Virus record (IMG/VR): IMGVR_UViG_3300043449_002204
Span: 1 to 64,000 of that record
DNA: 64,000 bases
From: a virus
Reading direction: 5' to 3' (one strand)
In this document: piece after piece, positions 22,028 to 32,418 of the stretch
How the letters are laid out: each line of letters opens with the position of its first letter
Numbering within the stretch: position 1 is the first letter of the stretch
The notes under the pieces: generated by a model
Told to the model about the DNA's origin: nothing
The model's database searches: none
The model's input: only the letters and a program-made list of their open reading frames with translations
Translations under genes and position numbers: made by a program

Positions 22028-24997
22028 TTATACTGAAATATTGGACACACCACAATTTGTGCATCCACTTATTGTCAAATTGGTTAATATAAAGTCATCA
22101 ATTGCGTCTCCAACATAACACTTATCAATGCTATTTTTAGTTATAGTAGTACTAGTATTTAATGAAAGTGTGTCTCTATTAGTGTAACTAATCGATGACC
22201 ACGTTTCGGTTCTACCAGTCGTATATATTATTTTTTGTTGACAACCCGAATTTGTATTTAATGTAGTTCCTGTTTCAGACACTACAGTATTTGCACTGTA
22301 ATTAACAGAATTTTTCTTTAATAGTGTATTGTTATTAAATGTTGCAGCAGTTGTTGCCGGTGATGATTTAAAGTTACTAGTATGAATTAAATCAAATAAT
22401 ATTACAACCCCATCAGGTAAACTTGGTGTCACGTTTATTGTTGAAGTAAATTGTCTTGTTGTTACATTTTGTCCACTTCTAGGTGTGGTACTTGTTGTTT
22501 GAAGTGACACTTGGTAGATGGTTGGTCTTGCTGGTGCAATTAAAACTACTGATTGTGTATAAGTGCTTCCTGAAGAATCTTTTATTACCGTATTATACGT
22601 ACCAGGTCCTAACTTACTAAATAATGGTATACTTTTAAAAGTTAAACCCCCATCTATTGAATATTGATAAGGTGGGAATCCTCCCGAAGCCCTTAATGTA
22701 ATGTTCCCGTTATTAATAATTCCGTTATTTTCTGCGGTTGTAGTGGCACTTCTTGTTGATGAACCTGTTACATTAGAAACACAACTATCCCCTAAAATAT
22801 CCAAACAATTATTTGTTATGGTTCCACCTCCACTTGAACCTTGTAATGATTGACATGGTTCTTCGTAAACACCACCACTAACAGTTGTTCCAACCAGTCT
22901 ACAAATACATGCTCTTGAATTTATTCCAGTACCTCCCGGTACCGCAATTTGGGCCGGATTACCATCACAATCGGTATAAAACGCAGTACCAGGATAAGAT
23001 GATATTGTTCTCACCGCAATACATTCACATTGATTGGGTTCCGCCTCGATTCGTTCTGAATTATCCACAGGAGCATCTGTAAAGGGCACATTACCCGTTG
23101 AGGGATTATTAACAACAACTCCTCCAACTACCGGTTCACTTGTACAACAATTACCCAATAATTGTATAAAAGCAGTTCCCTCTGTTAAGGTAGGAGCGGT
23201 TTCGGAACATATTTCTAAAGAATTACCTCTGAAGTTTGTCCATCCGTAAGCCGCGGCTCTAATAGTTTCTAATAATCCAGTATCACAATTTATTATATTT
23301 AAAAACGTTAATGGTACCGTATCTTGGAAATTTGTTAAACTCCAATTAAAACATCCGCACCCAGCTGCGGGTCCTGAACTTGTTCCAGTATTAGTATTTC
23401 CACCCAAATTTGCATTTGCAGTTGTTGTAGGAGTACAATTACCGTTATATACAACTATATAATCACCAGGTTGTGAGCCAGGTTGTTGCCATCCTGAAAT
23501 AGGTGGAACTGCCGGATTTGTATTAATTACATTATAATAATAAGGATTAGTAGTAAAATTAACAGTCCATCTATTGTAAGTTGAATTCCAAGATAAAATA
23601 TATGACCCATTAGATGATTGCCATGATGGTTGACCATTTACCATTCCACTATAAAATAATGTTACAGTATTTTGTCTGACCTCATTACCTTCTTTACTTT
23701 GGGAATATGTTAGACATAAATTACCGTAAGAGGGGCATTCTCCCAAATTACCAGTAACATTACCATCCAAAATTTGTGTATTTGTAAATACCCAATCATC
23801 TATTGGTGGTATTGCAATATTGTAATTTTCAATTTTTCCTCCCACAACCGGTCCTCCAATTACCCACCCATTTGGTAAAATTGAAGTGCTCCAATTTATA
23901 TTGTAAGCACCTCCAACATATTGAGGCATACTATTAATAATAACTCCAGAATAAGTGAAATATTGTTGTATTGTTTGAGTTGGAGTACCAACTGACATAG
24001 TTAAACAAAATGATGGGTAATTTTCATCGGGAGTTGGTGTTATTGTCGGTGTAACAGTTGGTGTATTTGTTATTCTTGTTTCTGTAGGTATTGGAGTTGG
24101 AGCAGTTAATGTACATTGGGTATATGCCGTAAAATCACCATAAAAATCTACTACAGTAGAGCTATAAGTTCCAACCCCTAAGTTAGTTAAAAACATACCG
24201 TTGCCTCCCGTACTCCATGTTATTGAATATGGGGGTGTTCCTCCTGTAATTATCAAAGATAGAGTACCATCAGGAATTGTAGTTAAAGTAGGATTAGTAC
24301 CCGTACACTGTACTCCCATCGGGAATATCACGATTGGGTCACATTCATTTCTTTTTAAGATATTATCACCACATCTTGTATCTGAACTATAGTAAATGGT
24401 TGGTGTTGGAGTTGGAGTTACATAACATCCTTTAGTTGATGCAGTACATGATGTACAGTTTTGATAATTTTCATAGGTATATGGTATATCTTGATAGAGT
24501 ATGATACCACTAGGTAATCCTACTGAACTTACAACTGTAGTACAGGCAGAAACAGAACCAATACCAACATAATAAATTCCACCTAACTGAAAAATATTTG
24601 ATTCAGTTAAAATTCCAAAATAATCATCTTCGGGTCTATCTTGTTGTGGACAACAGTATTTAAAATATACATATTCTTGTTGTACAGGACATGGGTGAGC
24701 ATCTAAACATCCAGAAGTCGTAGGATAAATACCCGATATTGGGTTCAAACTAAAACTTGTGTACACCGGATATACCGGGGTCGTACCTGAGGATATAAAT
24801 TTAAAACATCCTGATATTTCTGATGGAGTTCCATTGCAGTTTGTAACACAATTTGTTATTTGAGTAAAATAAAAAGAATAACCTATAGAACTAGGTGCGA
24901 GACTTATGTTACCTTGAGCACCTGAAACTCCAATATAATTAGAATTAACACATTCTGCTGAAAAATTATAATATATTGTTGGTGTGGGTATTGCCAT
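22028..24997 (-). CDS. Modular Cys-rich tail protein with SprB-like repeats and Thr/Pro linkers
   Basis: This 989-residue protein is a minus-strand relative, by modules, of the plus-strand giants. Near residues 105-195 it has the CC-type Cys module (YVYFKYCCPQ ... GGIYYVGIG ... CTSCTASTKGC). Two CxC modules start CGCFNWSLTN and CECIAVRTIS. Two SprB-like repeats carry GGTPPYSITWS ... LGVGTY and GGFPPYQYSIDGG ... LGPGTYNTVIKDSSGS. Short Thr/Pro linkers ([23 protein letters not shown]) join them. It is 12 nt from the SprB-repeat gene and 26 nt from the 801-residue gene in one operon. A distal adhesin or fibre role is inferred; no enzymatic motif is visible. SprB repeats suggest a Bacteroidota host. 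Confidence 0.75.
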   Translation of the reverse strand: MAIPTPTIYYNFSAECVNSNYIGVSGAQGNISLAPSSIGYSFYFTQITNCVTNCNGTPSEISGCFKFISSGTTPVYPVYTSFSLNPISGIYPTTSGCLDAHPCPVQQEYVYFKYCCPQQDRPEDDYFGILTESNIFQLGGIYYVGIGSVSACTTVVSSVGLPSGIILYQDIPYTYENYQNCTSCTASTKGCYVTPTPTPTIYYSSDTRCGDNILKRNECDPIVIFPMGVQCTGTNPTLTTIPDGTLSLIITGGTPPYSITWSTGGNGMFLTNLGVGTYSSTVVDFYGDFTAYTQCTLTAPTPIPTETRITNTPTVTPTITPTPDENYPSFCLTMSVGTPTQTIQQYFTYSGVIINSMPQYVGGAYNINWSTSILPNGWVIGGPVVGGKIENYNIAIPPIDDWVFTNTQILDGNVTGNLGECPSYGNLCLTYSQSKEGNEVRQNTVTLFYSGMVNGQPSWQSSNGSYILSWNSTYNRWTVNFTTNPYYYNVINTNPAVPPISGWQQPGSQPGDYIVVYNGNCTPTTTANANLGGNTNTGTSSGPAAGCGCFNWSLTNFQDTVPLTFLNIINCDTGLLETIRAAAYGWTNFRGNSLEICSETAPTLTEGTAFIQLLGNCCTSEPVVGGVVVNNPSTGNVPFTDAPVDNSERIEAEPNQCECIAVRTISSYPGTAFYTDCDGNPAQIAVPGGTGINSRACICRLVGTTVSGGVYEEPCQSLQGSSGGGTITNNCLDILGDSCVSNVTGSSTRSATTTAENNGIINNGNITLRASGGFPPYQYSIDGGLTFKSIPLFSKLGPGTYNTVIKDSSGSTYTQSVVLIAPARPTIYQVSLQTTSTTPRSGQNVTTRQFTSTINVTPSLPDGVVILFDLIHTSNFKSSPATTAATFNNNTLLKKNSVNYSANTVVSETGTTLNTNSGCQQKIIYTTGRTETWSSISYTNRDTLSLNTSTTITKNSIDKCYVGDAIDDFILTNLTISGCTNCGVSNISV

Positions 24998-25009
24998 TTT
25001 TTTATTTTA

Positions 25010-28000
25010 TTATATTTGATTTATACAACCCATGTTTAAATCCCCTCCTCCACCAACTGGTGTTGCAACATATATAATGATATCAACATACGTTGGTGAT
25101 GATAATGTTTTTGTGAATTGTAATTGGATATCAGTACTACATGCCTTAGCAGCTGGTGAAGGATAATTAGGTACAACACCTAATTGATTACCAACTGAAC
25201 CAAAAAGTCTTTGCGGGGTTAAAGGAGCCACATCGTTAGCGGTGAAGTTTAATTCTATCAATCCATTAGTAGTCCAGTTATTATTAGGGAACGCTGTTGT
25301 TGCATTTCCGGTTCCAGGTGTATAAATAAAACTATTCCACTGAGTAAATCCAATTATTTGATTAATTGATGCGTCTAAAGCCGCTTGTGTTTCATCACCA
25401 GTTAAGAATAATGAATCTGCAACTATATTATTGTTCCAAACTATTTGATATCTAGTGTTAATGCCTCCATTTATTGTTAATAATGCGTTACCAGTTCCAG
25501 AACCTAATTCTACTCTTTGTGTGAAATACCCTCCTACTTCAGGTGTAGAAATGTTTACATAATTAGTACTGTCATCAATTCCGCATGGTAAGTTTGGCAG
25601 TTCAAATACAGGTTCAAAACAAGTATTAACTTGATATAAACTTAAAACTATTGATGCACCTCCTATTGAGCCAAACGGAATAACACCAAACGGTGATGAT
25701 AAGGTAATCTGATAAATATTAGCCGAAGAATCAACCAAATATACTAAACCACTAAACACTTCGGGGTTGAAGAATAATCCTGATGGGGTACCAACAACAA
25801 CAGGAGTTAAATTAAAAATATAGAAGGTCGTATAATCAACCGAATTTACTAACTTTAAATAATATTCAACGAATGGGGCATTCAAAGTATTTTGAATTAA
25901 AACATACAATGTTCCGTTATTGTCATTAACAATACTTCCAATAACCTCATCAAATAAGCTCAAATAAGACTTATTTGTTATCACCGGTGTTAGTGTTGAA
26001 ATGTCAATTTCAACAAACCTATGTGGTGTTACTTCAGTATTTGTTGTTATAAGTACGTTACCTGTTTTGACTCCAATCGCGGCTCCGATTGCAAAATTTA
26101 AATTATAAACTCTATTAAATACTGCGGTAAATGGGTTCAAAGTTATACTCCATTCTCTAATTGTTGTTGACCCTGCCGATGTTGTATAACCCCACATTTT
26201 ATCATTAGTAAATGCAATACTTAAAGAATCAAAATTATAACCATCAACACTAAGTACCGTACTAGTATCGGATGAATAAACGTAATTATACATCTGCAGG
26301 GATGAATCTATGTAAATCATATCACAACTATTAAATGATGGTCCAGGTATAGGTTCAATCTTACAAACACAAGAAATATCATAAGATATTTTAAAATCAA
26401 CTCTAATTTCTGCGTTACTTAATGATAATGCTTGGTCATTACAACTACTCTGAACTGTTATACTATTTTCGGTTGGGTTAATTATAACATTACCAATAAC
26501 TGAAAATGATTCTAACATGGATTCTATGGTGTCAAACCAAAGATTATCCGAAGGGTAATTACCCAAACTATTTGTTGTATAAAATTCTTGTTCTACCTCA
26601 TTACCATCTACCGTAACTACTGCAGTAAATATAGCTTCATTTAAAATACAGTTAGTCTCACCTGATGTTAAATCATAAAAACCCTCCAAAAACATTTGTT
26701 GAGGTTTTTTAAGTATTGTTAAACCTTCTGAAATAAATTCAGATTGACAATAGTTATAAATCTCATATCCTCCCTTATTATTATATCCTAATAATGTTAT
26801 TTCTCTACCTAATTGACATCCGTTTGCATCAGTTACTAAAACGGTATAAGTTCCGGCAGATAAATTAGTTAAATTAGTACCTGTTTGGCCATTAACATTA
26901 CTACTCCACATAATTTCATAAGGAGCAGGCCCTTCAGTAATATAAAGTTGTATAGTACCATTATTAAAACCTGTTAAATTTGTTCCAACTAATGAAAAAT
27001 CAACACTGTCAGTCGCATTAACAGTCACCGTTTGTATTTGAGAACAAGATTGAGCATCTGTAACCGTAACTTGATAAATCCCTGCAAATAAATTATTAAA
27101 CGTAACAGCAGTTTGAGTTGTGTTACTAATCGTTGGTTGTCCTGTAACTTGGTATGTAACAGGGTATGTGGCCCCGCTAGAGATTCTTAATGAGATTGAC
27201 CCATTACTTCCTTGACAGGTTGTTCCTGTTGTTGAAGTGGTTAATGTATATTTTTCAATATTATTAATCGTATATGTATTTGTAAAAATACAAGGTCCAT
27301 TGGCTATTGTTAGGGTATAGGTACCGGCGGATAACCCTTGGAATTGATTTGAAAAACCGTTAACCGTCTGTTGTATTGAGTTACCTGAAGGGTATGTTAG
27401 AGTATAAACAAATGGGGGTGAACCGCCTAATAAAGTTATCGGACTTAAAGCCCCTGATGAATTATTACAGGTAGAATTTACAACACCAACATTAAGAATT
27501 GTAAAACCATTAGGAGGTGTTAAAGCCTGTGATACTGTTGCAGTACATAATGCCGCATCGGTTACTGTTATTATATAATTATTTGAAGATAGGCCAGTTA
27601 GTGTAAATGTTTCACTAAATGTAATAAGGCTTTGTCCATTACTTCCTTGGTAGTAGTATGGTGCGGTTCCTCCAGTAACCACTACCGTAATTTGTCCATC
27701 GGCACCAAAGCAACTTGGCGTTACAGTAATAACTTCCGCAAATCCAACCTGTGGTACAGTTCCAACTATAACATTTTTAGATACTTGACATCCTGTTGAA
27801 TCTATAACCGTAACTGAGTAAATTCCACTAGTTAATCCAGATATTGATGACTGCAAACTCCCTGTATTCCAAGAATAACTATACGGTGCATAACCTGTTA
27901 ATCCTGTTATAAATACCTTACCAGCTCCATTTGTACACGTAGAATCATCAACAACATAGAATCCATAATCAAATTGTGTTGAGGGTTTAATAATACAACT

Positions 28001-28507
28001 TTCAGACCTACCCGTACACCCTCCGCCATCATTTACCGTAACATAATACGTCCCCGCAGATAAGTTATTAAACACAAAATCATCCTGAGTTGACGAACCC
28101 GAATTTATTAATCCTCTTGTAGTTTCATATAAGAAAAAATCAGTACTCTGTAAATTATTATCAGTTCTAGCGGTTAACGAACCGTTCGCCAAACCACATG
28201 TTGTGTTTATATGACTAGGTAATGACACACAAACTCCATCAGATATGATAACATTAACAACACTCTGTAAAGGTGTGGCACAACTATCAAAAAGAATAAA
28301 TGTATATGTATTAGGTGTTAAATTTGTTCTTGTAAACGCAGTGACACCGGCACCCAACGCAACCGGAATTGGGTCGTCAAATGGTGATAAAAATTGATAA
28401 TAATATGGTGGGGTGGTTCCGCTAATATTAATAGTAAAAGCACCCAATCCACTATTGGTACAATCACCACTTATCGATAAACCATATCTTAAAGAACAAA
28501 CTGCCAT
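25010..28507 (-). CDS. SprB-repeat adhesin-like tail protein with a propeller-like module
   Basis: Roughly the first 575 of 1165 residues are seven tandem SprB-like repeats of 70-85 residues. Each has a 'C....G.i...i.GG..PY.Y.W' first half and an 'L.aGtYtVtVtD..GC' second half, clearest in GYAPYSYSWNTG ... TSGIYSVTVIDSTGC. SprB repeats are known from the gliding-motility adhesin of Flavobacterium. Next comes a Cys module (about 26340-26760) shared with the end of the upstream 1000-residue protein. Then follows one copy of the propeller-like module otherwise found eight times in the plus-strand 4033-residue protein (about 25600-26336, with IREWSITLNPFTAVFNR). A unique C-terminal domain ends the protein. 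It overlaps the upstream gene by one base (TAATG), suggesting coupled translation. The likely role is adhesion at the tail tip or fibres; this is inferred. Confidence 0.8.
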   Translation of the reverse strand: MAVCSLRYGLSISGDCTNSGLGAFTINISGTTPPYYYQFLSPFDDPIPVALGAGVTAFTRTNLTPNTYTFILFDSCATPLQSVVNVIISDGVCVSLPSHINTTCGLANGSLTARTDNNLQSTDFFLYETTRGLINSGSSTQDDFVFNNLSAGTYYVTVNDGGGCTGRSESCIIKPSTQFDYGFYVVDDSTCTNGAGKVFITGLTGYAPYSYSWNTGSLQSSISGLTSGIYSVTVIDSTGCQVSKNVIVGTVPQVGFAEVITVTPSCFGADGQITVVVTGGTAPYYYQGSNGQSLITFSETFTLTGLSSNNYIITVTDAALCTATVSQALTPPNGFTILNVGVVNSTCNNSSGALSPITLLGGSPPFVYTLTYPSGNSIQQTVNGFSNQFQGLSAGTYTLTIANGPCIFTNTYTINNIEKYTLTTSTTGTTCQGSNGSISLRISSGATYPVTYQVTGQPTISNTTQTAVTFNNLFAGIYQVTVTDAQSCSQIQTVTVNATDSVDFSLVGTNLTGFNNGTIQLYITEGPAPYEIMWSSNVNGQTGTNLTNLSAGTYTVLVTDANGCQLGREITLLGYNNKGGYEIYNYCQSEFISEGLTILKKPQQMFLEGFYDLTSGETNCILNEAIFTAVVTVDGNEVEQEFYTTNSLGNYPSDNLWFDTIESMLESFSVIGNVIINPTENSITVQSSCNDQALSLSNAEIRVDFKISYDISCVCKIEPIPGPSFNSCDMIYIDSSLQMYNYVYSSDTSTVLSVDGYNFDSLSIAFTNDKMWGYTTSAGSTTIREWSITLNPFTAVFNRVYNLNFAIGAAIGVKTGNVLITTNTEVTPHRFVEIDISTLTPVITNKSYLSLFDEVIGSIVNDNNGTLYVLIQNTLNAPFVEYYLKLVNSVDYTTFYIFNLTPVVVGTPSGLFFNPEVFSGLVYLVDSSANIYQITLSSPFGVIPFGSIGGASIVLSLYQVNTCFEPVFELPNLPCGIDDSTNYVNISTPEVGGYFTQRVELGSGTGNALLTINGGINTRYQIVWNNNIVADSLFLTGDETQAALDASINQIIGFTQWNSFIYTPGTGNATTAFPNNNWTTNGLIELNFTANDVAPLTPQRLFGSVGNQLGVVPNYPSPAAKACSTDIQLQFTKTLSSPTYVDIIIYVATPVGGGGDLNMGCINQI

Positions 28508-31500
28508 TAACTACAACTTATAGTAAAATCAATACCAACGTTTATTTCAAATATTATCCCACTACTATTTAAGGAACATACATTGTTTATTACAACAACT
28601 TTATCGTCATCTGTTAAATAGTAACCATATCCATAATTAGATAAAGATAACATAGCTTCATTTATTGCATTGTACCATTCAGAGTTAGATGGATAGCTTA
28701 AACCATCTAAATTATAACCAACACCAGTGTAAAATGGATATTGGATTAATAAAAGTCCGTTTAATCTAATATCCACATACCAAGTAGAATTTATACTATC
28801 CGAAATACAAGTATTAAAACTTAAATTATTATCACTTAAATACTTATTAACCAAATTTCCTAAAATAGCCGCAAAACTTTGTATTGTCGATGTTGGACTC
28901 CAAGGATATAAATTACAGGTGGCTGTTTGAACAGGGCAATCATCACTAAATATATTATCAGTTACCGTACAAGGTTTACAAGGTACCGCAACTAATTGAC
29001 AACCAGCTTGTCGTCTCCAAACATATTTCTGTCTGTGGAAAATTGAGTTTTCATATTTGACGCCAGTGTTCCACAATGTAGTTGCTGGTATCATTTGCTC
29101 AACTAATCTAATCCAATAATCACCCATACCCTGAACATACTCCATCATACTTTGATAGTTGTAATTATTGTTAGATATTCCAGCGATTTCTTCGGATTGT
29201 AGATATCTCCAGTAAATTGATTCTAAGGTTGGGTAGGACCCAAAGTATTGTCTGTTTCTAACATTGATTGTATTTTGCCAAAATGTTTGAGCAAACTCAA
29301 AAAATGTTTTTTGTCTAGGTTGTGGATTAATCTCAGTCCAGTCAACTCCATCTCTACTTGGATACATTGAATAAGGGTCCGGATTACATCTTGTGGGTTG
29401 TACCCAATTTAATCCTTGGTTTGGTATAGGATAATTATACTGACGAGACATCTCCCAGACATCGTATAATAAACCTTGACCCGGATTCATAAATAAATCA
29501 ATATTCTTGGCATTAAGTACTAATTTTTCATTGTCCGCATAATAACGGGCATTAAAATTACCATCCAAGTTTTCTCTTAATCCAATCTCCGTATCTGTCC
29601 AACTTTTGTTATTATCAGGTGTTTGAGTTAATTTGAATCCCATATCCATGTACGGGAATTTTCTATACCTATCCAAATAAATTTGACCGTATGTGTAAGG
29701 TATCAAACTAGTTTGATAATTTGGATTACTACCTGTAAAAACACTTGTATTTAAATTAGGTTGAGCCGGTGACCTATGTTTTGGTGTTGATTCAAACCAA
29801 CCACTACCTATTTGGAAGAAATAATTTTCGGTGTCGTCAGGTGAAACAGGATACCCTTCATCGTCAACTGGGTAGGCTCCAGCACCAATATTAACATCAT
29901 CAATTATAAAATTAGTTGTAAACCCTGTGTATTGTACACCAAATATGGAAAATATATCAGTTGGGTCTAATACCGCCGATGATTCTAAATACGTACCACC
30001 TGATATATTAGCAAACTTTGTATTAAACTGACTTAACTTAATTTTTTGGTCTGCAACATACACATATTCATTAAAGTCAACCAAAGCATCAGGCGCTCCA
30101 ATTAATCTCATTAATACCTCAATCGCCTTTCTAGTCCCTTTAGATTTGAATAAAAAGGCGGCATTTAAACATAAATTCCTATAGTATTGATAATTTAATT
30201 GGTCCGGTGTTTGTTGTGTTGCAACACCCGTAAAGTTTGATTGGTCTGAATTTTTTTGTCCGAAAACAGAATCTAAAAATCCTGATTCTGTTATTGGTGA
30301 TATATCTGTATTAAATCCTAGTGTTTGGGCTAAATTCTTTAAAAGTTGTGATGGTATATCGTTTCCGATGTTATAGTTAACGGAATTCATAAAACCAAGT
30401 GCCGTAATATATTTCTTGGTTTCATCAAAACTCCTACCGTATATCTGTAAAATTTTTTCAACTTTGTGGCTATCCGTGTCAAAATCTTTAAATGCACCAG
30501 TAACCAAAAATCTACTTACCAAATTAGTTAGATACCCATCAAAATTACTACTCGCTTCGCCAATAGTTTCTATGTAGTTTGTGAAGTTAGGAGTTCTAAT
30601 ATCTAAATTCCATTTACCATCTAAAGTCCATGTTATATTCTGTGTTGCAACATAAAATCTTCCGTCATTTGCTTCGAGCGGTACTTTAAAGGCTGCGGTA
30701 TAAATAGGACTAATGTTTCTATTTAATAAAAAGTTTTCTACCTCATCTAAATCTTCGTTAAATACTTTTTCAACTTGTTGGTCATTTGGTCGAATAATTA
30801 AAGAACTAAATGTTTCGGTTAAACCAGTAAATGGTTCTCCCTCTACATAAACTTTTAATACACCTGTGGATAAACTATCTGTAGGTATTATTCTTTTAAC
30901 GTTATACCCAACTCCGTTAACATATAGTGAATAATTCGCATATTCAACTGTCATATTTCTCAACTGTGAAACCTGCATTTCTTTTAATTGCAAATTTCTG
31001 GTAGCGTTTACGGTAAAATCAACCCCAAATGGGTTTCTCATTTTAGGAATTGATATTTCAAAACTTGTTTGATTATCAATTGGGTAATAAACTATATTAT
31101 ATGCGGTCGCACTATCCGTATAATCTAACCCTAATTTAGTAACTTCAATAGCCGCAGGAAACTTACTGATAATTGTTGTAATCGATGTTGACATTCTTTT
31201 TGACATCGAACCATACTGAACAAAATTAGTAATCTGAGATAAATCAAAATTTGGATATACTTTAAAATTATTTTCAAAAATTAATTTTGATTGGTCTACC
31301 GAACCTACACCTAACGAATCTAAACTTATCGGGTCTGAAAAAGTACCAGTATTAAAAGTTCTATTAACCTTTTCAACAACACCTGTGGTAAATTCAAAGT
31401 TTCCTTGCGTAAGTCCTCCACCCGAGGTTAATTGAAACCCTACGAGATTGTCGGAAAAACTACCTTGAGCGGATGCCTGTGGTGGACAAGTAAACTTTTT

Positions 31501-31509
31501 TATCGCCAT
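28507..31509 (-). CDS. Large baseplate/tail structural protein of unknown detailed function
   Basis: This 1000-residue protein has no Thr/Pro linkers. The body is rich in Asn, Tyr and Phe, as is usual for phage baseplate proteins, and includes an alpha-helical stretch (KGTRKAIEVLMRLIGAPDALVDF). The C-terminal 130 residues (about 28510-28900) form a Cys-containing module that recurs in the next protein. It shares a one-base TAATG overlap with both neighbours, so the three genes are probably translationally coupled. The position downstream of the gp25/gp6-like genes suggests a baseplate wedge or fibre-connector role. I do not recognise a named family. Confidence 0.65.
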   Translation of the reverse strand: MAIKKFTCPPQASAQGSFSDNLVGFQLTSGGGLTQGNFEFTTGVVEKVNRTFNTGTFSDPISLDSLGVGSVDQSKLIFENNFKVYPNFDLSQITNFVQYGSMSKRMSTSITTIISKFPAAIEVTKLGLDYTDSATAYNIVYYPIDNQTSFEISIPKMRNPFGVDFTVNATRNLQLKEMQVSQLRNMTVEYANYSLYVNGVGYNVKRIIPTDSLSTGVLKVYVEGEPFTGLTETFSSLIIRPNDQQVEKVFNEDLDEVENFLLNRNISPIYTAAFKVPLEANDGRFYVATQNITWTLDGKWNLDIRTPNFTNYIETIGEASSNFDGYLTNLVSRFLVTGAFKDFDTDSHKVEKILQIYGRSFDETKKYITALGFMNSVNYNIGNDIPSQLLKNLAQTLGFNTDISPITESGFLDSVFGQKNSDQSNFTGVATQQTPDQLNYQYYRNLCLNAAFLFKSKGTRKAIEVLMRLIGAPDALVDFNEYVYVADQKIKLSQFNTKFANISGGTYLESSAVLDPTDIFSIFGVQYTGFTTNFIIDDVNIGAGAYPVDDEGYPVSPDDTENYFFQIGSGWFESTPKHRSPAQPNLNTSVFTGSNPNYQTSLIPYTYGQIYLDRYRKFPYMDMGFKLTQTPDNNKSWTDTEIGLRENLDGNFNARYYADNEKLVLNAKNIDLFMNPGQGLLYDVWEMSRQYNYPIPNQGLNWVQPTRCNPDPYSMYPSRDGVDWTEINPQPRQKTFFEFAQTFWQNTINVRNRQYFGSYPTLESIYWRYLQSEEIAGISNNNYNYQSMMEYVQGMGDYWIRLVEQMIPATTLWNTGVKYENSIFHRQKYVWRRQAGCQLVAVPCKPCTVTDNIFSDDCPVQTATCNLYPWSPTSTIQSFAAILGNLVNKYLSDNNLSFNTCISDSINSTWYVDIRLNGLLLIQYPFYTGVGYNLDGLSYPSNSEWYNAINEAMLSLSNYGYGYYLTDDDKVVVINNVCSLNSSGIIFEINVGIDFTISCS

Positions 31510-32417
31510 TAAGATGTTATATTTGAGAAGTTTTTACTAAAATCAATATTATTACCTCTATCTTCCCTAACCTCAAACAACAACTCATTGAATTGGTCTC
31601 TAACTTCATATAAGTTGTATTGTTTGTAGATGTTATTGGATGTGTCATACATTGTGTATATACCATCATCGATAGATTTAGTTTGATTACCAAATAGAGC
31701 AATTGCAAGTGTTGAAAAGTCGTGTTCAGCAACTTCAACATCTAAGGTAATCGGATTAAAAAATGTATTTGTTACAATTATGTTTTGATTTGGTTGACCT
31801 ATATAAGGAACCGCATTTGGTTTGTTGGTTGGTGAAGATGATGGTGTTAGTGTACAGAATATCAAATTTGTATTCGTGTCTGTATACCTATATCTAATAG
31901 CCTTTTGTGATGAGTTTGTAAGATTTTGTATTACAGGTTCACAAAAGAACGATGAAGTAATAATTCTAAAAAAGTTTGGTATTTTTGTTCCGTCAGAGTT
32001 TAAATATTCAACCCTAAATCCAACTAAACCTTGATTAACAAATTTGTTTCTATATTGTGAAGGTACAGAATTTAAATCAATTATTAAACCCCTAACATTA
32101 GGTAGAGCGGATAAAACACCACAATCTAAAATAGTAGTCCTTATTTGGACCGGTCTGATATAAATTGTGTATATCCCTATTTTATTAAATGTATCTGAAG
32201 GTAGAGTTAGATTATACATACCTCCTAAGACTTCAATACCCGAATTACCACCTGTTTCATCATTACAAAAATACGGTTTTAAAATCGCAGCCGAGTCTAA
32301 TTTAGTTAATGTAAAATTATCTGTGTCGTCTCTCGAGGGTGTGTAATTTAGTATTATTTCCACATCTTCGGGGCTAACATCTGCTGGTCGTATAGTTCCG
32401 TAAGTTCCTGTTGCCAT
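31509..32417 (-). CDS. Hypothetical tail operon protein
   Basis: This 302-residue protein is predicted to be beta-rich, with no signal peptide or membrane segment. Visible features are an N-terminal 'RPADVSPEDVEIILNYTPS' segment and a C-terminal 'FNELLFEVREDRGNNIDFSK' end. It shares a one-base overlap with the next gene and is separated by one base from the PKD-domain gene before it, so it is certainly part of the tail operon. The family is not recognised; a virion component is inferred from position. Confidence 0.6.
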   Translation of the reverse strand: MATGTYGTIRPADVSPEDVEIILNYTPSRDDTDNFTLTKLDSAAILKPYFCNDETGGNSGIEVLGGMYNLTLPSDTFNKIGIYTIYIRPVQIRTTILDCGVLSALPNVRGLIIDLNSVPSQYRNKFVNQGLVGFRVEYLNSDGTKIPNFFRIITSSFFCEPVIQNLTNSSQKAIRYRYTDTNTNLIFCTLTPSSSPTNKPNAVPYIGQPNQNIIVTNTFFNPITLDVEVAEHDFSTLAIALFGNQTKSIDDGIYTMYDTSNNIYKQYNLYEVRDQFNELLFEVREDRGNNIDFSKNFSNITS

Positions 32418-32418
32418 A

